DNA from: Acetobacter cibinongensis
GTDB taxonomy: Bacteria; Pseudomonadota; Alphaproteobacteria; Acetobacterales; Acetobacteraceae
Assembly (NCBI RefSeq): GCF_000963925.1
Contig: NZ_BAMV01000017.1
Coordinates: forward strand, 1-64,000
Direction of reading: 5' to 3'
DNA: 64,000 nt
The notes under the pieces were generated by a model. That model saw only the letters and a program-made list of their open reading frames with translations. It searched no databases and was not told where the DNA came from. Positions 7,470 through 16,329 of this stretch are shown piece by piece. The translations under genes and the position numbers were made by a program. The first letter of the stretch is position 1, and every line of letters begins with the position of its first letter.

Positions 7470-10400
7470 GCTTTTGGCTCCCGTGCAGCGGCACGCCGCT
7501 CGCACCATGCTTCCATCTCATAATAAAAAGTGGGCAGGATGAAGAGCGTGAGGATGGTGGCAATGCCCAAGCCACCCACCACCACTGTTGCCAGACCACG
7601 CTGCACGTCTGTCCCGATGCCTGTTGCCAGAGCTGCGGGCAACATGCCCATGCTGGCAACGGTTGCGGTCATCAGCACAGGCCGGAACCGCTCCCCCGCC
7701 CCTTCCTGCACTGCTTCTGCCAGAGCCACACCCTGTGCGCGGTGCCGGTTGATGTTGGACACCATGATAATACCGTTCTGCACAGCCACCCCGAAGAGGG
7801 CGATAAACCCGACCGCTGTGGCCACGTTAAGGGTTTCCCCCCGGACCTGAAGCGCAACCAAGCCGCCCAGCAGAGCCAGTGGCACAACCGCCAGCACCAG
7901 CACTGCCTGACGCAGTTTGCGGAATTCGCCAAACAGCAGAACAAGCATGACTGCAAGCATGATGGCCAAGGCCACACCCAGGCGCGCCTGTGCGCGTTGC
8001 TGTTGCTCAAACTCTCCAGCCCATTCAAGACGGTAGAGGCTAGGGTCAAAATGAACCTGGCTGGCAATACGGCTCTGGGCTTCTGCCATGTAGTCAGACA
8101 GCGGGCGTTTGCCGTTATCCACGCGCAAGGTAATCTGCCGCTGGGTCATTTCATGAGAGATCGTGCCTTCGCCGGTCTTGAGACTGAGAGCTGCCACCAT
8201 TTCTAGCGGAATTTGTGCGCCATTGGCCGCCGTAAGCGGCAGGTGCCCCAAAGCCCGCAAGTTGCTAACCTGTTTGGAGGGCACACGCACAGTCATGTTG
8301 TATGTGCGGTCTGCAATATAAATCTGGGAGATTGGTGCATCCCCAATTGCATTCCCTACAACAGCCATAATATCTGCCACGGAAATACCGTAACGGGCAG
8401 CCGCACGCCGGTTGGCAACAATGTTGAGCTGCGGAATTTCAGGTTCCTGAAAGATTGATGCTTCTGTGGTGCCTGAGACATGCTTGAGCACGTCCACAAT
8501 CTGGGTGCCGATATGCCGCAGTTCGCGGGCATTATTACCATACACACGCAAAACAAGGGCAGAGTGGGCACCACCTGCCTGATCGTTCATGCCGTCTGCA
8601 ATGGGCTGGCTGATGCCGAAGGTGATACCCGGAATCTGCTTCAGCTTGGCACGCAGGCGGCTTACAAACTGCGCTTTGGTTTCTCCCTTAGGCCAATCTG
8701 AATAAGGCTTCAGGCCCACGGGTACTTCGATGTGGGATGGAGTCCATGGGTCTGTACCGGAGTCATTCCGGCCAAGCTGCGTCACGGCATAAGACGTTTC
8801 CGGGAAGGAGCGAATGGCCTTACGCACTTCATCTGCTGTGCTACTGGCTTTTTCCAGCGACATACCGGACGGAAGCTGGACCTGAAGCCACAATGCCCCT
8901 TCATCCATATCCGGCAAAAATTCACGGCCCGTATGGGCGCCCAGAACCAGAACCAGCACAAAAGCCGCTATAGCGCCGATATAGGCCAGCAATGGCTTGC
9001 GCATAATGTGGCCCAGCCCGGCATGATACCAACCGTGCAGTTTTTCCAGCGGCTTGTTGTGAAAAATCTTGTGCGGCTTCCGCATGGCCAGAAAAGCCAG
9101 TGACGGCGTAAGCACTATGGCACTCAACAAAGCCCCCAGAAGAGCAAAGCTGACGGTATATGCCATGGGGCGGAACAGCCGCCCCTCCGCCCCGACAAAA
9201 GCGAACAGCGGGCTATAGGCAACAATGATGACAAGCGTGGAAAAGACAATGGCCCGCCCAACATGCTTGGTCAGGCCTTCTACATCCTCCAGCGTCATGA
9301 CGTGGTCTGGCCGTGCTTCCCGCATACACAGGATGGTTTCCGTGACCACAATGGCGCCATCAACAATCACGCCAAAGTCGATCGCACCCAGTGAAAACAG
9401 GTTGGCGGGCATGTTCAGCATACTCATGATGACGAACACGGCAGCCAGCGCCAGCGGAATGGTCACAGCCGCCACAATGGCGCTGCGCGGACTCCCCAGA
9501 AACAGAATGAGAATAACAAAAACCAGCCCCACACCTTCCAAAACGGTGTGCGTGACTTTCTCTGTTGTGGCATGCACCAGATTGTCCCGGTCAAGATACG
9601 GCACAATATGCACACCCTGCGGGCCAAGCTGCTTTTCAAGCTCATTGACACGGGCATGAAGGAGGGTCAGCACGTGGGACGCATTCTCCCCCGTGACCAT
9701 GGAGACAATACCTTCCAGCGTATCCGGGTTTGAATCCTTACCCAGAATACCCTGCCGCACCTGATGACCCAGTTGCATGTGCCCAAGTTCACGCAGGAAG
9801 ACGGGTACGCCATCATGCTGGGCAACGGGTATGTCCCCCATTTCCTCAAGGGTATGGATCATCCCCACGCCACGCACGATGTAGGATTGCTCCCCCCGTG
9901 CAACGCGGCCGCCGCCAGCATTGATGCTGCTATTGCGGATGGCATCCAGAATATCGTTTACGCCCACATGAAAGCGGTCCAGTGCGTCCGGGTCCAGCAT
10001 GAGCTGGTATTCCCGCGTAAAGCCGCCAAAATTGCTGACGCTGGCAACCCCCTGCACCTTGGTGAGGGCCGGAACCACAACCCATTGCTGGATTTCGGAA
10101 AGCTGCATCAGGTTTTTGCTGTCAGACTCCAGCGTATAACGCAGAATCTCGCCCGATGGGCTGGTGACAGGCCCCATGCTGGGCGTCACGCCTGGTGGCA
10201 GCGTAACCTGTGCCAGTTGCTCCGTCACCCGCTGACGGGCTGCATACACATCCACCCCATCCCGAAAAATCAGGTTGATCAGGGACAAGCCGAATGTGCT
10301 GCTGGAACGACTGCTGACAAGCCCCGGCGTGGCTGCAAGCTGCCGCTCTAGGGGAATGGTAACCTGCTGCTCCATTTCCTCCGCAGCAAGGCCTGCACTT

Positions 10401-10555
10401 TGGGTACTAATCTGCACAGAGACGGCACCGAGGTCCGGGTAGGCTTCAACCGGAAGGTCTTTCCATGCCCAGCCACCCCATAAGGCCAGCACGGCCATGG
10501 CTGCAAAAACGATGCGCCGCTCCCGCAGGCAGACGGCAATAATTTTCTCAATCAT
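7466..10555 (-). CDS. Heavy-metal-type RND efflux pump (CzcA/CusA family)
   Basis: 1029-residue inner membrane proton antiporter, the pump of the tripartite system. Typical RND features are the N-terminal TM helix before LPVEAYPD, two large periplasmic loops and repeated TM bundles. TM4 carries AIDFGVIVDGAIVVTE with Asp393, Asp399 and Glu406, the DFG-D-E pattern of CzcA-type exporters of divalent cations (Zn, Co, Ni, Cd), rather than the CusA monovalent pattern. The metal is an inference from that motif. Start at 10555 overlaps the adaptor stop by eight bases and the 3' end overlaps the outer membrane factor by four, so all three are one operon. Confidence 0.94.
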   Translation of the reverse strand: MIEKIIAVCLRERRIVFAAMAVLALWGGWAWKDLPVEAYPDLGAVSVQISTQSAGLAAEEMEQQVTIPLERQLAATPGLVSSRSSSTFGLSLINLIFRDGVDVYAARQRVTEQLAQVTLPPGVTPSMGPVTSPSGEILRYTLESDSKNLMQLSEIQQWVVVPALTKVQGVASVSNFGGFTREYQLMLDPDALDRFHVGVNDILDAIRNSSINAGGGRVARGEQSYIVRGVGMIHTLEEMGDIPVAQHDGVPVFLRELGHMQLGHQVRQGILGKDSNPDTLEGIVSMVTGENASHVLTLLHARVNELEKQLGPQGVHIVPYLDRDNLVHATTEKVTHTVLEGVGLVFVILILFLGSPRSAIVAAVTIPLALAAVFVIMSMLNMPANLFSLGAIDFGVIVDGAIVVTETILCMREARPDHVMTLEDVEGLTKHVGRAIVFSTLVIIVAYSPLFAFVGAEGRLFRPMAYTVSFALLGALLSAIVLTPSLAFLAMRKPHKIFHNKPLEKLHGWYHAGLGHIMRKPLLAYIGAIAAFVLVLVLGAHTGREFLPDMDEGALWLQVQLPSGMSLEKASSTADEVRKAIRSFPETSYAVTQLGRNDSGTDPWTPSHIEVPVGLKPYSDWPKGETKAQFVSRLRAKLKQIPGITFGISQPIADGMNDQAGGAHSALVLRVYGNNARELRHIGTQIVDVLKHVSGTTEASIFQEPEIPQLNIVANRRAAARYGISVADIMAVVGNAIGDAPISQIYIADRTYNMTVRVPSKQVSNLRALGHLPLTAANGAQIPLEMVAALSLKTGEGTISHEMTQRQITLRVDNGKRPLSDYMAEAQSRIASQVHFDPSLYRLEWAGEFEQQQRAQARLGVALAIMLAVMLVLLFGEFRKLRQAVLVLAVVPLALLGGLVALQVRGETLNVATAVGFIALFGVAVQNGIIMVSNINRHRAQGVALAEAVQEGAGERFRPVLMTATVASMGMLPAALATGIGTDVQRGLATVVVGGLGIATILTLFILPTFYYEMEAWCERRAAAREPKA

Positions 10556-11681
10556 CGTTCAGCAGAACCCCACCGCGGGTCACAATCCGTTCCCCAACCT
10601 TCAGGCCGGAGAGAACCTGCGTGTCCTCACCCTCATCGTAGGAAATGGTGACCACCCGGCGTTTGAAGGCCCAGGGTGCGACCTCTACAAAGACAGTGAC
10701 ACGGTCATTATTCATTAACAGGGCTGACTGCGGAACCATAAGGCCGGGCGGCTGTTTGAGCTGTATGGCAACAGTGGCAAACATGTTGGGTTTAAGGTCT
10801 TCATCCGGGTTCGCCAGCGGTACGATAGCCCGCATGCGCCGTGTATCCGCATGCAGGTCCGGCTCTACTGCTGACACCTGCCCTGGAATAAAAATTCCAT
10901 CGCGTGCAGGCAGGGTCACCGCCACAGGTTGCCCTACATGCACATCATCTCCATCGGCCTCTGCCACGTTGGCAACGGCCCAGACTTCCGAGATATCTTC
11001 CACCGTTAATAAGGCAACGGTCTGGTCTGTAATGTTTACGCCGGGAGCCGTGGCCAAGGTGGCCACAACGCCATCCATCGGGGCACGAAGCACCAGCGTT
11101 CCATCTCCGCCAGACTGGTCTGTCAACGCGGCTAGACGCGCCTGTGCGCGGCGTTCCTCTGCCTCTGCCTGAGAGAGCAGTACGCGCGCGGCTTCTACGT
11201 CTTTGGTTGCGGCACCACCAGCCTGTTTGACTTCTTGCGCACGCTGCATGGCGCTACGGGCCTGCACCAGACCAGCCTTGGCTTTGGTTTCATCCGTTGT
11301 AGCCTGCGCTGTATCGCCCGACAGCAGAGTAAGTAGAACCTGACCCCGCTTGACGTGCTGGCCGGATGTTACGGCAACCGAGGCAACACGACCGGTTACA
11401 GGCGCAAAGACAGGCACCACACGGGACGGCTCGGCCATAATGGAACCGGGGACAGACAAGGTATCACGCGGCGCGGACCATTCGGCCGCTGTGACCTGGA
11501 GCCGCTGACGAAGAGGAGACTGCTCCGGCACAGTCAGCACGCCATCCTTACCAACAACAACGCCGGATGCAGCAAAAGCAGGCACCCCGGCACTTATGGC
11601 AGCCATGGCAAACAGGGTGGAAAAAACTGCACAGCGCATAGCGCGGCGGCCAGACAGGGGAACAAAAACCAGTTTCATCAT
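10548..11681 (-). CDS. RND efflux periplasmic adaptor (HlyD/CusB family)
   Basis: Membrane fusion protein linking pump and outer membrane duct. About 377 residues from ATG 11681 (MMKLVFVPL; the second Met at 11678 is equivalent), with a signal sequence ending around VPAFAAS. The lipoyl/barrel-sandwich hybrid domain is visible (FAPVTGRVASV, GQHVKRGQVLLTL and, in the second half, LRAPMDGVVATL), flanking an alpha-helical hairpin rich in Ala, Glu and Gln. It is the first gene of the operon, so the regulatory region lies upstream in the AT-rich interval. No metal-responsive regulator gene is next to it. Confidence 0.93.
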   Translation of the reverse strand: MMKLVFVPLSGRRAMRCAVFSTLFAMAAISAGVPAFAASGVVVGKDGVLTVPEQSPLRQRLQVTAAEWSAPRDTLSVPGSIMAEPSRVVPVFAPVTGRVASVAVTSGQHVKRGQVLLTLLSGDTAQATTDETKAKAGLVQARSAMQRAQEVKQAGGAATKDVEAARVLLSQAEAEERRAQARLAALTDQSGGDGTLVLRAPMDGVVATLATAPGVNITDQTVALLTVEDISEVWAVANVAEADGDDVHVGQPVAVTLPARDGIFIPGQVSAVEPDLHADTRRMRAIVPLANPDEDLKPNMFATVAIQLKQPPGLMVPQSALLMNNDRVTVFVEVAPWAFKRRVVTISYDEGEDTQVLSGLKVGERIVTRGGVLLNDD

Positions 11682-11841
11682 ACAATCCGCACCGACGCAG
11701 AGAATTTTGGCACTATGCAACAGCCAGCACCTGCCCACACAGTGTCCTGCCTTTGACCGTGTCAAACAGGACGCAAACTGTGTAGCGAAGCCACCAAGGG
11801 TTTGCCAGAGCACCTAATTATACACAAAAATTGAATATCAC

Positions 11842-11861
11842 TTACCCATCTATGTAGGTAA
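11842..11861. promoter_or_regulatory. Imperfect inverted repeat, candidate operator of the efflux operon
   Basis: TTACC and GGTAA arms (11842-11846 and 11857-11861) flank a partly symmetrical 10-bp centre. It lies about 160 bp upstream of the adaptor start in AT-rich DNA, a plausible binding site for a response regulator or metal sensor. No regulator gene is adjacent, so function is only inferred. Confidence 0.35.
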
Positions 11862-12076
11862 AAATAGGGTTTTTGTATGCCCTAAGCCTTTATCACATAG
11901 TTTTCATTCACCCGGACCAAAGCAGACAGGGCTTTCGTTCTTTAAAAGCATCATTTTTTAATTAAAATTTTACAATAGTTTTTTCTATAACCTAACAAAA
12001 ACAACTCTTTCCTCTCCGTATAGAGCGTTCATACCCGCTAAATAAATTTCATACCTCTCTTGCACGAAGCCAGAAC

Positions 12077-12111
12077 AAAAAAAACGCCGGACCCCAATGG
12101 CCCGGCGTTTT
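12077..12111 (-). terminator. Rho-independent terminator of degP
   Basis: A 10-bp stem (AAAACGCCGG at 12081-12090 with CCGGCGTTTT at 12102-12111) lies 28 bp past the degP stop. On the minus strand it ends in a run of eight T, a canonical intrinsic terminator. Confidence 0.9.
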
Positions 12112-12139
12112 ACAGCACCACCCTGAGAGGGTGGCTTAC

Positions 12140-13732
12140 TCAGTTATCGTCATCATCATTGTCATCAGGCTGGTTCGCGCTGCCACCCCCATCGGGAGAG
12201 ATTGCGATAAACAGTGACTGACCATCCCGCAGGATACGCAGCAGGACTGGCTTTTTAGCCGCCAAAGCACTCCGGACAGCACTCACTGCAGCACGCGGCG
12301 CTTCAACGGTCTGGCCACCGACTGCCTGAATAACGTCACCAGGGCGGATGCCTGCCTGATCAGCGGGGGAGCCGGGCTGGATGTCGTTAACAACAACCCC
12401 TTTCACGGCATTGCTCAGACCCAACTGGTGGCGGAGGTCGTTAGACAGCGGAGCGAGGGAGACACCCAGATGCTGGCCAGATGCTGCTGCATCACTCACG
12501 CCGCCATCATTACTGGCTTTCCCCAGATTGCCGATCTTGAGCGTCAGGTTCTGCGCTTTGCCACCACGAATATAGTCCAGCTTGACATCCGTGCCCGGAG
12601 CGATGGACGCAACGCGCACAGCAAGATCATGCGGAGACGCAACTTTCTGGCCGTTAAACGCGGTAATCACGTCCTCAGATTTCAGGCCGGCCTTCTCGGC
12701 GGGGCTGTCTGGGCTGACACTGGCGATCAGCGCCCCTGCAGGCGGCACACCGTCAGCCGTAGCTGGCAGGTTTAGAGCCTTGGACATGGCGGGAGAGATA
12801 ACCTGAGCGTTTACGCCAAGGTAACCCCGGACCACATGCCCGGTTTTGCGAATCTGGTCAGTGACACTGCGCACCGTATCGGACGGAATAGCAAAACCAA
12901 TCCCGATGGACCCGCCGCCTGAGGGAGACAGAATTGCGGTGTTAACCCCAACAACCTTGCCATCCTGCGTAAAGAGGGGGCCGCCGGAGTTGCCACGGTT
13001 AATTGGCGCGTCAATCTGAATAAAGTTGTCGTAGGGGCCTTCGTTAATGTCACGCCCACGCGCGGACACAATGCCCGCAGTGACCGTGCCACCCAGACCG
13101 TAAGGGTTGCCTACGGCAACGACCCATTCGCCGGGCTGCACATCTTCCGACTCACCCAGCTCAATAAACGGCAGCTTCTGGGACGAGGTGACTTTGAGAA
13201 GCGCAAGATCGGTCTTGCCATCACGGCCAATAACCTTGGCCGGCAGGGTCGTGCCGTCGTCCAGCGTTACCGTAACCTTGGTAGCCCCTTTGACTACATG
13301 GTTGTTGGTAACAACGTACCCATCGGCAGAGATAAGGAAGCCTGAGCCTCGTGCCTCAATCATCTGGTGGGACTGCTGGGGTGCCATCTGGAACGGGAAT
13401 GGGAACGGGAATGGCATACCCCCCCCAAAACCGCCACCGCCGCCCATGCCACCTTCTTCACCCTCGACCGCACTGGCCTTGATGGTGGATGTAATAGACA
13501 CAACAGCAGGTTTGACCTGTTTGACCAGCCCGACAAAGTCCGGGAGTTTCTGGCTGGGGCCGCTTGGCTTAATGGCTCCGGCAGCATCCTGTGCATGTGC
13601 AGCATGGGAGAGCATGATAGCAGACCCAACGCCTGCCCCGCCTTCTGCCACCAAAGCTGCACCGGCCATGACGGCCATAAGGGTAGTGCGGCGAGACCGC
13701 CCGAAAAATTTTGACACAGATTTTCCCGTCAT
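12140..13732 (-). CDS. degP: DegP/HtrA-type periplasmic serine protease
   Basis: 530-residue trypsin-like protease and chaperone for envelope protein quality control. The start is ATG 13732 (MTGKSVSKFFGRSRR), with GGAA upstream and an N-terminal signal or anchor segment ending near AAHAQ. The catalytic triad is His145 (TNNHVVKG), Asp175 (TDLALLKV) and Ser249 (GNSGGPL). Two PDZ domains follow, each with a substrate-loop motif (GYLGVNAQ and LGVSLAPL). Before the protease domain is a Gly-rich then Pro-Phe repeat segment (about residues 94-115) encoded by hexanucleotide repeats. The C-terminus is acidic (Asp/Asn rich). It lies downstream of tadA and has its own terminator. Confidence 0.94.
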   Translation of the reverse strand: MTGKSVSKFFGRSRRTTLMAVMAGAALVAEGGAGVGSAIMLSHAAHAQDAAGAIKPSGPSQKLPDFVGLVKQVKPAVVSITSTIKASAVEGEEGGMGGGGGFGGGMPFPFPFPFQMAPQQSHQMIEARGSGFLISADGYVVTNNHVVKGATKVTVTLDDGTTLPAKVIGRDGKTDLALLKVTSSQKLPFIELGESEDVQPGEWVVAVGNPYGLGGTVTAGIVSARGRDINEGPYDNFIQIDAPINRGNSGGPLFTQDGKVVGVNTAILSPSGGGSIGIGFAIPSDTVRSVTDQIRKTGHVVRGYLGVNAQVISPAMSKALNLPATADGVPPAGALIASVSPDSPAEKAGLKSEDVITAFNGQKVASPHDLAVRVASIAPGTDVKLDYIRGGKAQNLTLKIGNLGKASNDGGVSDAAASGQHLGVSLAPLSNDLRHQLGLSNAVKGVVVNDIQPGSPADQAGIRPGDVIQAVGGQTVEAPRAAVSAVRSALAAKKPVLLRILRDGQSLFIAISPDGGGSANQPDDNDDDDN

Positions 13733-13895
13733 CACGTTTCCGACTGTTCCTTGCGTTGTCTGGCTGGGGCTTTCCCACCCAGGCGCGGCCCTATGACACC
13801 TTACTCCCGCCCAGTCAGCAAGAGGCTTGTGGTTATAGAGCAAACGCCTATGGCAATAAGATGGTTCTCCTGCTGTTAAAACAAAAGTCCGCCCT

Positions 13896-14363
13896 TTAAA
13901 GTTTGTCCGTATTTTTCTGATGGCGAAGGGCCGTAAAGAAGTCTTTGAGCAGGGCCGCGCATTCCTGCTCCCGTACACCACCAATAACTTCCGGCTTATG
14001 CAGGGTTTCAGGCCGGTACGGCACTCTGGGGCCGTGCTCCATACCGCCGCCCTTGGGGTCATAGGCCCCAAACACAACCCGCCCCACCCGGAAATGCGTT
14101 ATGGCGGCGGCACACATCGGGCAAGGCTCCAGGGTGACAAACAACGTACAGTCACCCAGCTTCTGCCCGCCGCGCAGGGCAACGGCTTGGCGCATAGCCA
14201 GCATTTCCGCATGTGCAGAAGGGTCCTGCCACGTCTCAACATGGTTGTAGGCCTGCGCCAGAATCGCCCCATCCGGCCCTGTCACCACAGCCCCTACCGG
14301 AACCTCACCCGCACGTGCGGCCTCATGGGCCAAGGCGATGGCCTGCGTCATGCCGCTTGTCAT
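13896..14363 (-). CDS. tadA: tRNA adenosine(34) deaminase
   Basis: Zinc-dependent deaminase that converts A34 of tRNA-Arg(ACG) to inosine, allowing decoding of CGN codons. 155 residues with the cytidine/deoxycytidylate deaminase signature: His51 and Glu53 in SAHAEM, and zinc ligands Cys81 and Cys84 in EPCPMCAAAI. The segment HFRVGRVVFGAYDPKGG matches TadA rather than free-base deaminases. The frame starts at 14363 (MTSGMTQ); Met5 is an alternative. It lies upstream of degP on the same strand with a 163-bp gap that probably holds the degP promoter. Confidence 0.9.
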   Translation of the reverse strand: MTSGMTQAIALAHEAARAGEVPVGAVVTGPDGAILAQAYNHVETWQDPSAHAEMLAMRQAVALRGGQKLGDCTLFVTLEPCPMCAAAITHFRVGRVVFGAYDPKGGGMEHGPRVPYRPETLHKPEVIGGVREQECAALLKDFFTALRHQKNTDKL

Positions 14364-14819
14364 GAGTTAATTTTCACAAAATATTTCCTTCCTCACGCAA
14401 CGCTTGGCCTTTTGATGCATTATGCCTGAAATAAGGCAGCGTTTTTCCTTGCAATTGCGCGAAAATCCCTGCCATCATGCCACAGAGATGCCATGATTGC
14501 TTTTGTAACACAGCGTCATGCGCCAAGCCTATTCAAGCGCGAAGGGATCAGTTCGATGCACAGTCTCACTCTCATCCTGGCAGCTGCTGCCATTGGTCTT
14601 GGTCTGTCAGTTGTTGACCGCGGTGCAACACCTGACCTTGCGCAGGGCAGAACGCATATTGCCCAGTATTCTTCAGTTCTGACGGGCTGATTCAACGCCT
14701 GCCTGTACGACATACGGGAACAGTCTGTCCCTGATACTGATAATAAACGTGCAAAACCACTGGCTCTATGGCAGTGAGCAGGACCTTATTAGCCTTTTCC
14801 GGTTCAAGACTGCTCACCC
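14364..14819. other. 456-bp interval with one possible small gene
   Basis: Divergent region between tadA (minus) and the peptidase C26 gene (plus). The only candidate coding sequence is the 44-codon frame at 14556-14690. A weak imperfect hairpin occurs near 14718-14734. No RNA gene was recognised. Confidence 0.45.
14556..14690 (+). CDS. Possible small membrane or secreted peptide (44 aa)
   Basis: Frame of 44 codons starting MHSLTLILAAAAIGLG with an AAGGG ribosome-binding-like site about ten bases upstream. The N-terminus has a hydrophobic stretch compatible with a signal peptide or single TM helix, followed by a short polar tail. The frame extends upstream to 14493, but the downstream ATG has the better spacing. 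No family is recognised and the opposite strand also has an open frame here, so it may be spurious. Confidence 0.4.
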   Translation: MHSLTLILAAAAIGLGLSVVDRGATPDLAQGRTHIAQYSSVLTG

Positions 14820-15548
14820 ATGACCGCACGCCGCCCTGTTATTGGTATTACGCTTGACCACGAGGCCGGTGGTGAAGACCGATATTCCCGTTTCCCGTGG
14901 TATGCCTTGCGGGAAAACTACATGTCTGCGGTCACAACGGCAGGGGGACTACCGGTTGCGGTCCCTCTTTTTCCGCAACTGGCGGCCGACTATATGCCGC
15001 ACCTTGATGGGCTACTGATTACCGGCGGTGCATTTGACATTGACCCGGCTTTATATGGCGAGACCCAGCGCCATGACACCGTGTCCCTCCGCCCGCGCCG
15101 TACTCAGGCAGAACTTGCCTACCTTTCCGCCGCTTTGCACCAGAACCTGCCCGTATTGGGAATTTGCGGCGGCATGCAGCTTATTGCTGTGGCACTGGGG
15201 GGCACACTCATCCAGCATATTCCCGAGTCGTGCCCTGAGGCCCTGCCCCACGAGCAGCCTAACCCGCGTGATGAGGCCAGCCACACTGTAAGCATAACGC
15301 CCGACACCCTTTTGGCACACATAACCAGAACGCAGTCTATGGCGGTGAACTCCTCTCACCATCAGGCTGTTCGCACCTCTGGTCGCGCCAGGATTAACGC
15401 TGTGGCAGAAGACGGTATTATTGAAGGCCTTGAAGACCCTACCCACCGATTTTGCCTTGGGGTGCAATGGCACCCGGAATTTGGCATAGACCCCTCAGAC
15501 CGTAAGATTTTTAACGCCTTTGTTCAGGCGGCAGGAGAAAAAGTGTGA
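14820..15548 (+). CDS. Gamma-glutamyl-GABA hydrolase-like class I amidotransferase (peptidase C26)
   Basis: 242-residue protein of the PuuD/peptidase C26 family, which hydrolyses gamma-glutamyl amide bonds such as in gamma-glutamyl-GABA. The nucleophile elbow GICGGMQLI places Cys116, and the catalytic His218 and Glu220 are in GVQWHPEFG, completing the triad. The N-terminus RPVIGITLD is typical. No putrescine-degradation genes are near, so the true substrate is uncertain. Its stop overlaps the next gene's GTG start (GTGA), so it is translationally coupled with the pseudouridine synthase. Confidence 0.88.
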   Translation: MTARRPVIGITLDHEAGGEDRYSRFPWYALRENYMSAVTTAGGLPVAVPLFPQLAADYMPHLDGLLITGGAFDIDPALYGETQRHDTVSLRPRRTQAELAYLSAALHQNLPVLGICGGMQLIAVALGGTLIQHIPESCPEALPHEQPNPRDEASHTVSITPDTLLAHITRTQSMAVNSSHHQAVRTSGRARINAVAEDGIIEGLEDPTHRFCLGVQWHPEFGIDPSDRKIFNAFVQAAGEKV

Positions 15549-16327
15549 CGCAGGAACCGCGCGGAGAGCGCATTGCCAAATGGCTTGGCCGCACCGGGGT
15601 TGCCAGCCGACGCGATGCAGAGCGGATGATTGAAGAAGGCCGCATCAAGCTGAACGGCCAGCCGGTAACGCATCCCGCAACCTTTATAACGGATGGGGAC
15701 ATTGTGCAGGTTGATAACAAACCTGTATCCGCCCCCGACCGTACCCGCCTCTGGCGTTACCACAAGCCTGATGGGCTTGTGACAACTCACAAGGACCCGG
15801 AAGGCCGCCCGACCGTCTTTGCCTCCCTGCCAGAAGGCATGCCGCGTGTGATCAGCGTTGGCCGCCTTGACCTGAACAGTGAAGGGCTGCTGCTGCTCAC
15901 CAATGATGGTGAACTGGCACGGCGGCTGGAACTACCCTCCAACGGCTGGATCCGGCGCTACCGTGTACGGGTTTTCGGGGTGGTGGACGAGGCACGTCTG
16001 GCGTCTTTGGCAGAAGGCAGCGTTTTTGAGGGCGTGCGTTACGGCCCGATTGAAGCTGCGCTGGATTCCCGCAAGGGCGATAATGCGTGGCTCACGGTTT
16101 CTCTGCGTGAAGGCAAAAACCGTGAAATTCGTAAGGTTATGATGGGGCTGAACCTGCATGTCAGCCGTCTGATCCGCACCAGCTATGGTCCTTTCCAGCT
16201 TGGTACGCTGCTGCGTGGAGAACTGGAAGAAGTCCAGAGCCGCGTGATACGCGACCAGCTTCCCAAAGCCTTGCCTGAAAAAACCGGCGCACGGCCTGCA
16301 CCACGCAAACCGCACCATGCTGGCTAA
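15545..16327 (+). CDS. rluB: RluB/RsuA-family rRNA pseudouridine synthase
   Basis: 260-residue enzyme that isomerises a uridine in ribosomal RNA, by family most likely 23S U2605. An N-terminal S4 RNA-binding domain (RIAKWLGRTGVASRRDAERM) precedes the catalytic domain with GRLDLNSEGLLLLTNDG, placing nucleophile Asp109. KNREIRKVMMGLNLHVSRLIR is the conserved family C-terminal motif. The start is GTG at 15545, overlapping the preceding stop. The C-terminus is basic and low-complexity. rsmD follows after two bases, so these ribosome-modifying genes form one unit. Confidence 0.92.
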   Translation: MTQEPRGERIAKWLGRTGVASRRDAERMIEEGRIKLNGQPVTHPATFITDGDIVQVDNKPVSAPDRTRLWRYHKPDGLVTTHKDPEGRPTVFASLPEGMPRVISVGRLDLNSEGLLLLTNDGELARRLELPSNGWIRRYRVRVFGVVDEARLASLAEGSVFEGVRYGPIEAALDSRKGDNAWLTVSLREGKNREIRKVMMGLNLHVSRLIRTSYGPFQLGTLLRGELEEVQSRVIRDQLPKALPEKTGARPAPRKPHHAG

Positions 16328-16329
16328 TC

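Larger units (their letters stand above)
11682..12139. other. AT-rich intergenic region upstream of the efflux operon
   Basis: Region between degP and the efflux operon, markedly AT-rich from about 11815 to 12070. It contains the inverted repeat at 11842-11861 and the degP terminator at its left end (12077-12111). No open frame with coding character was seen. It presumably carries the operon promoter, but I cannot place -35 and -10 boxes with confidence. Confidence 0.5.
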
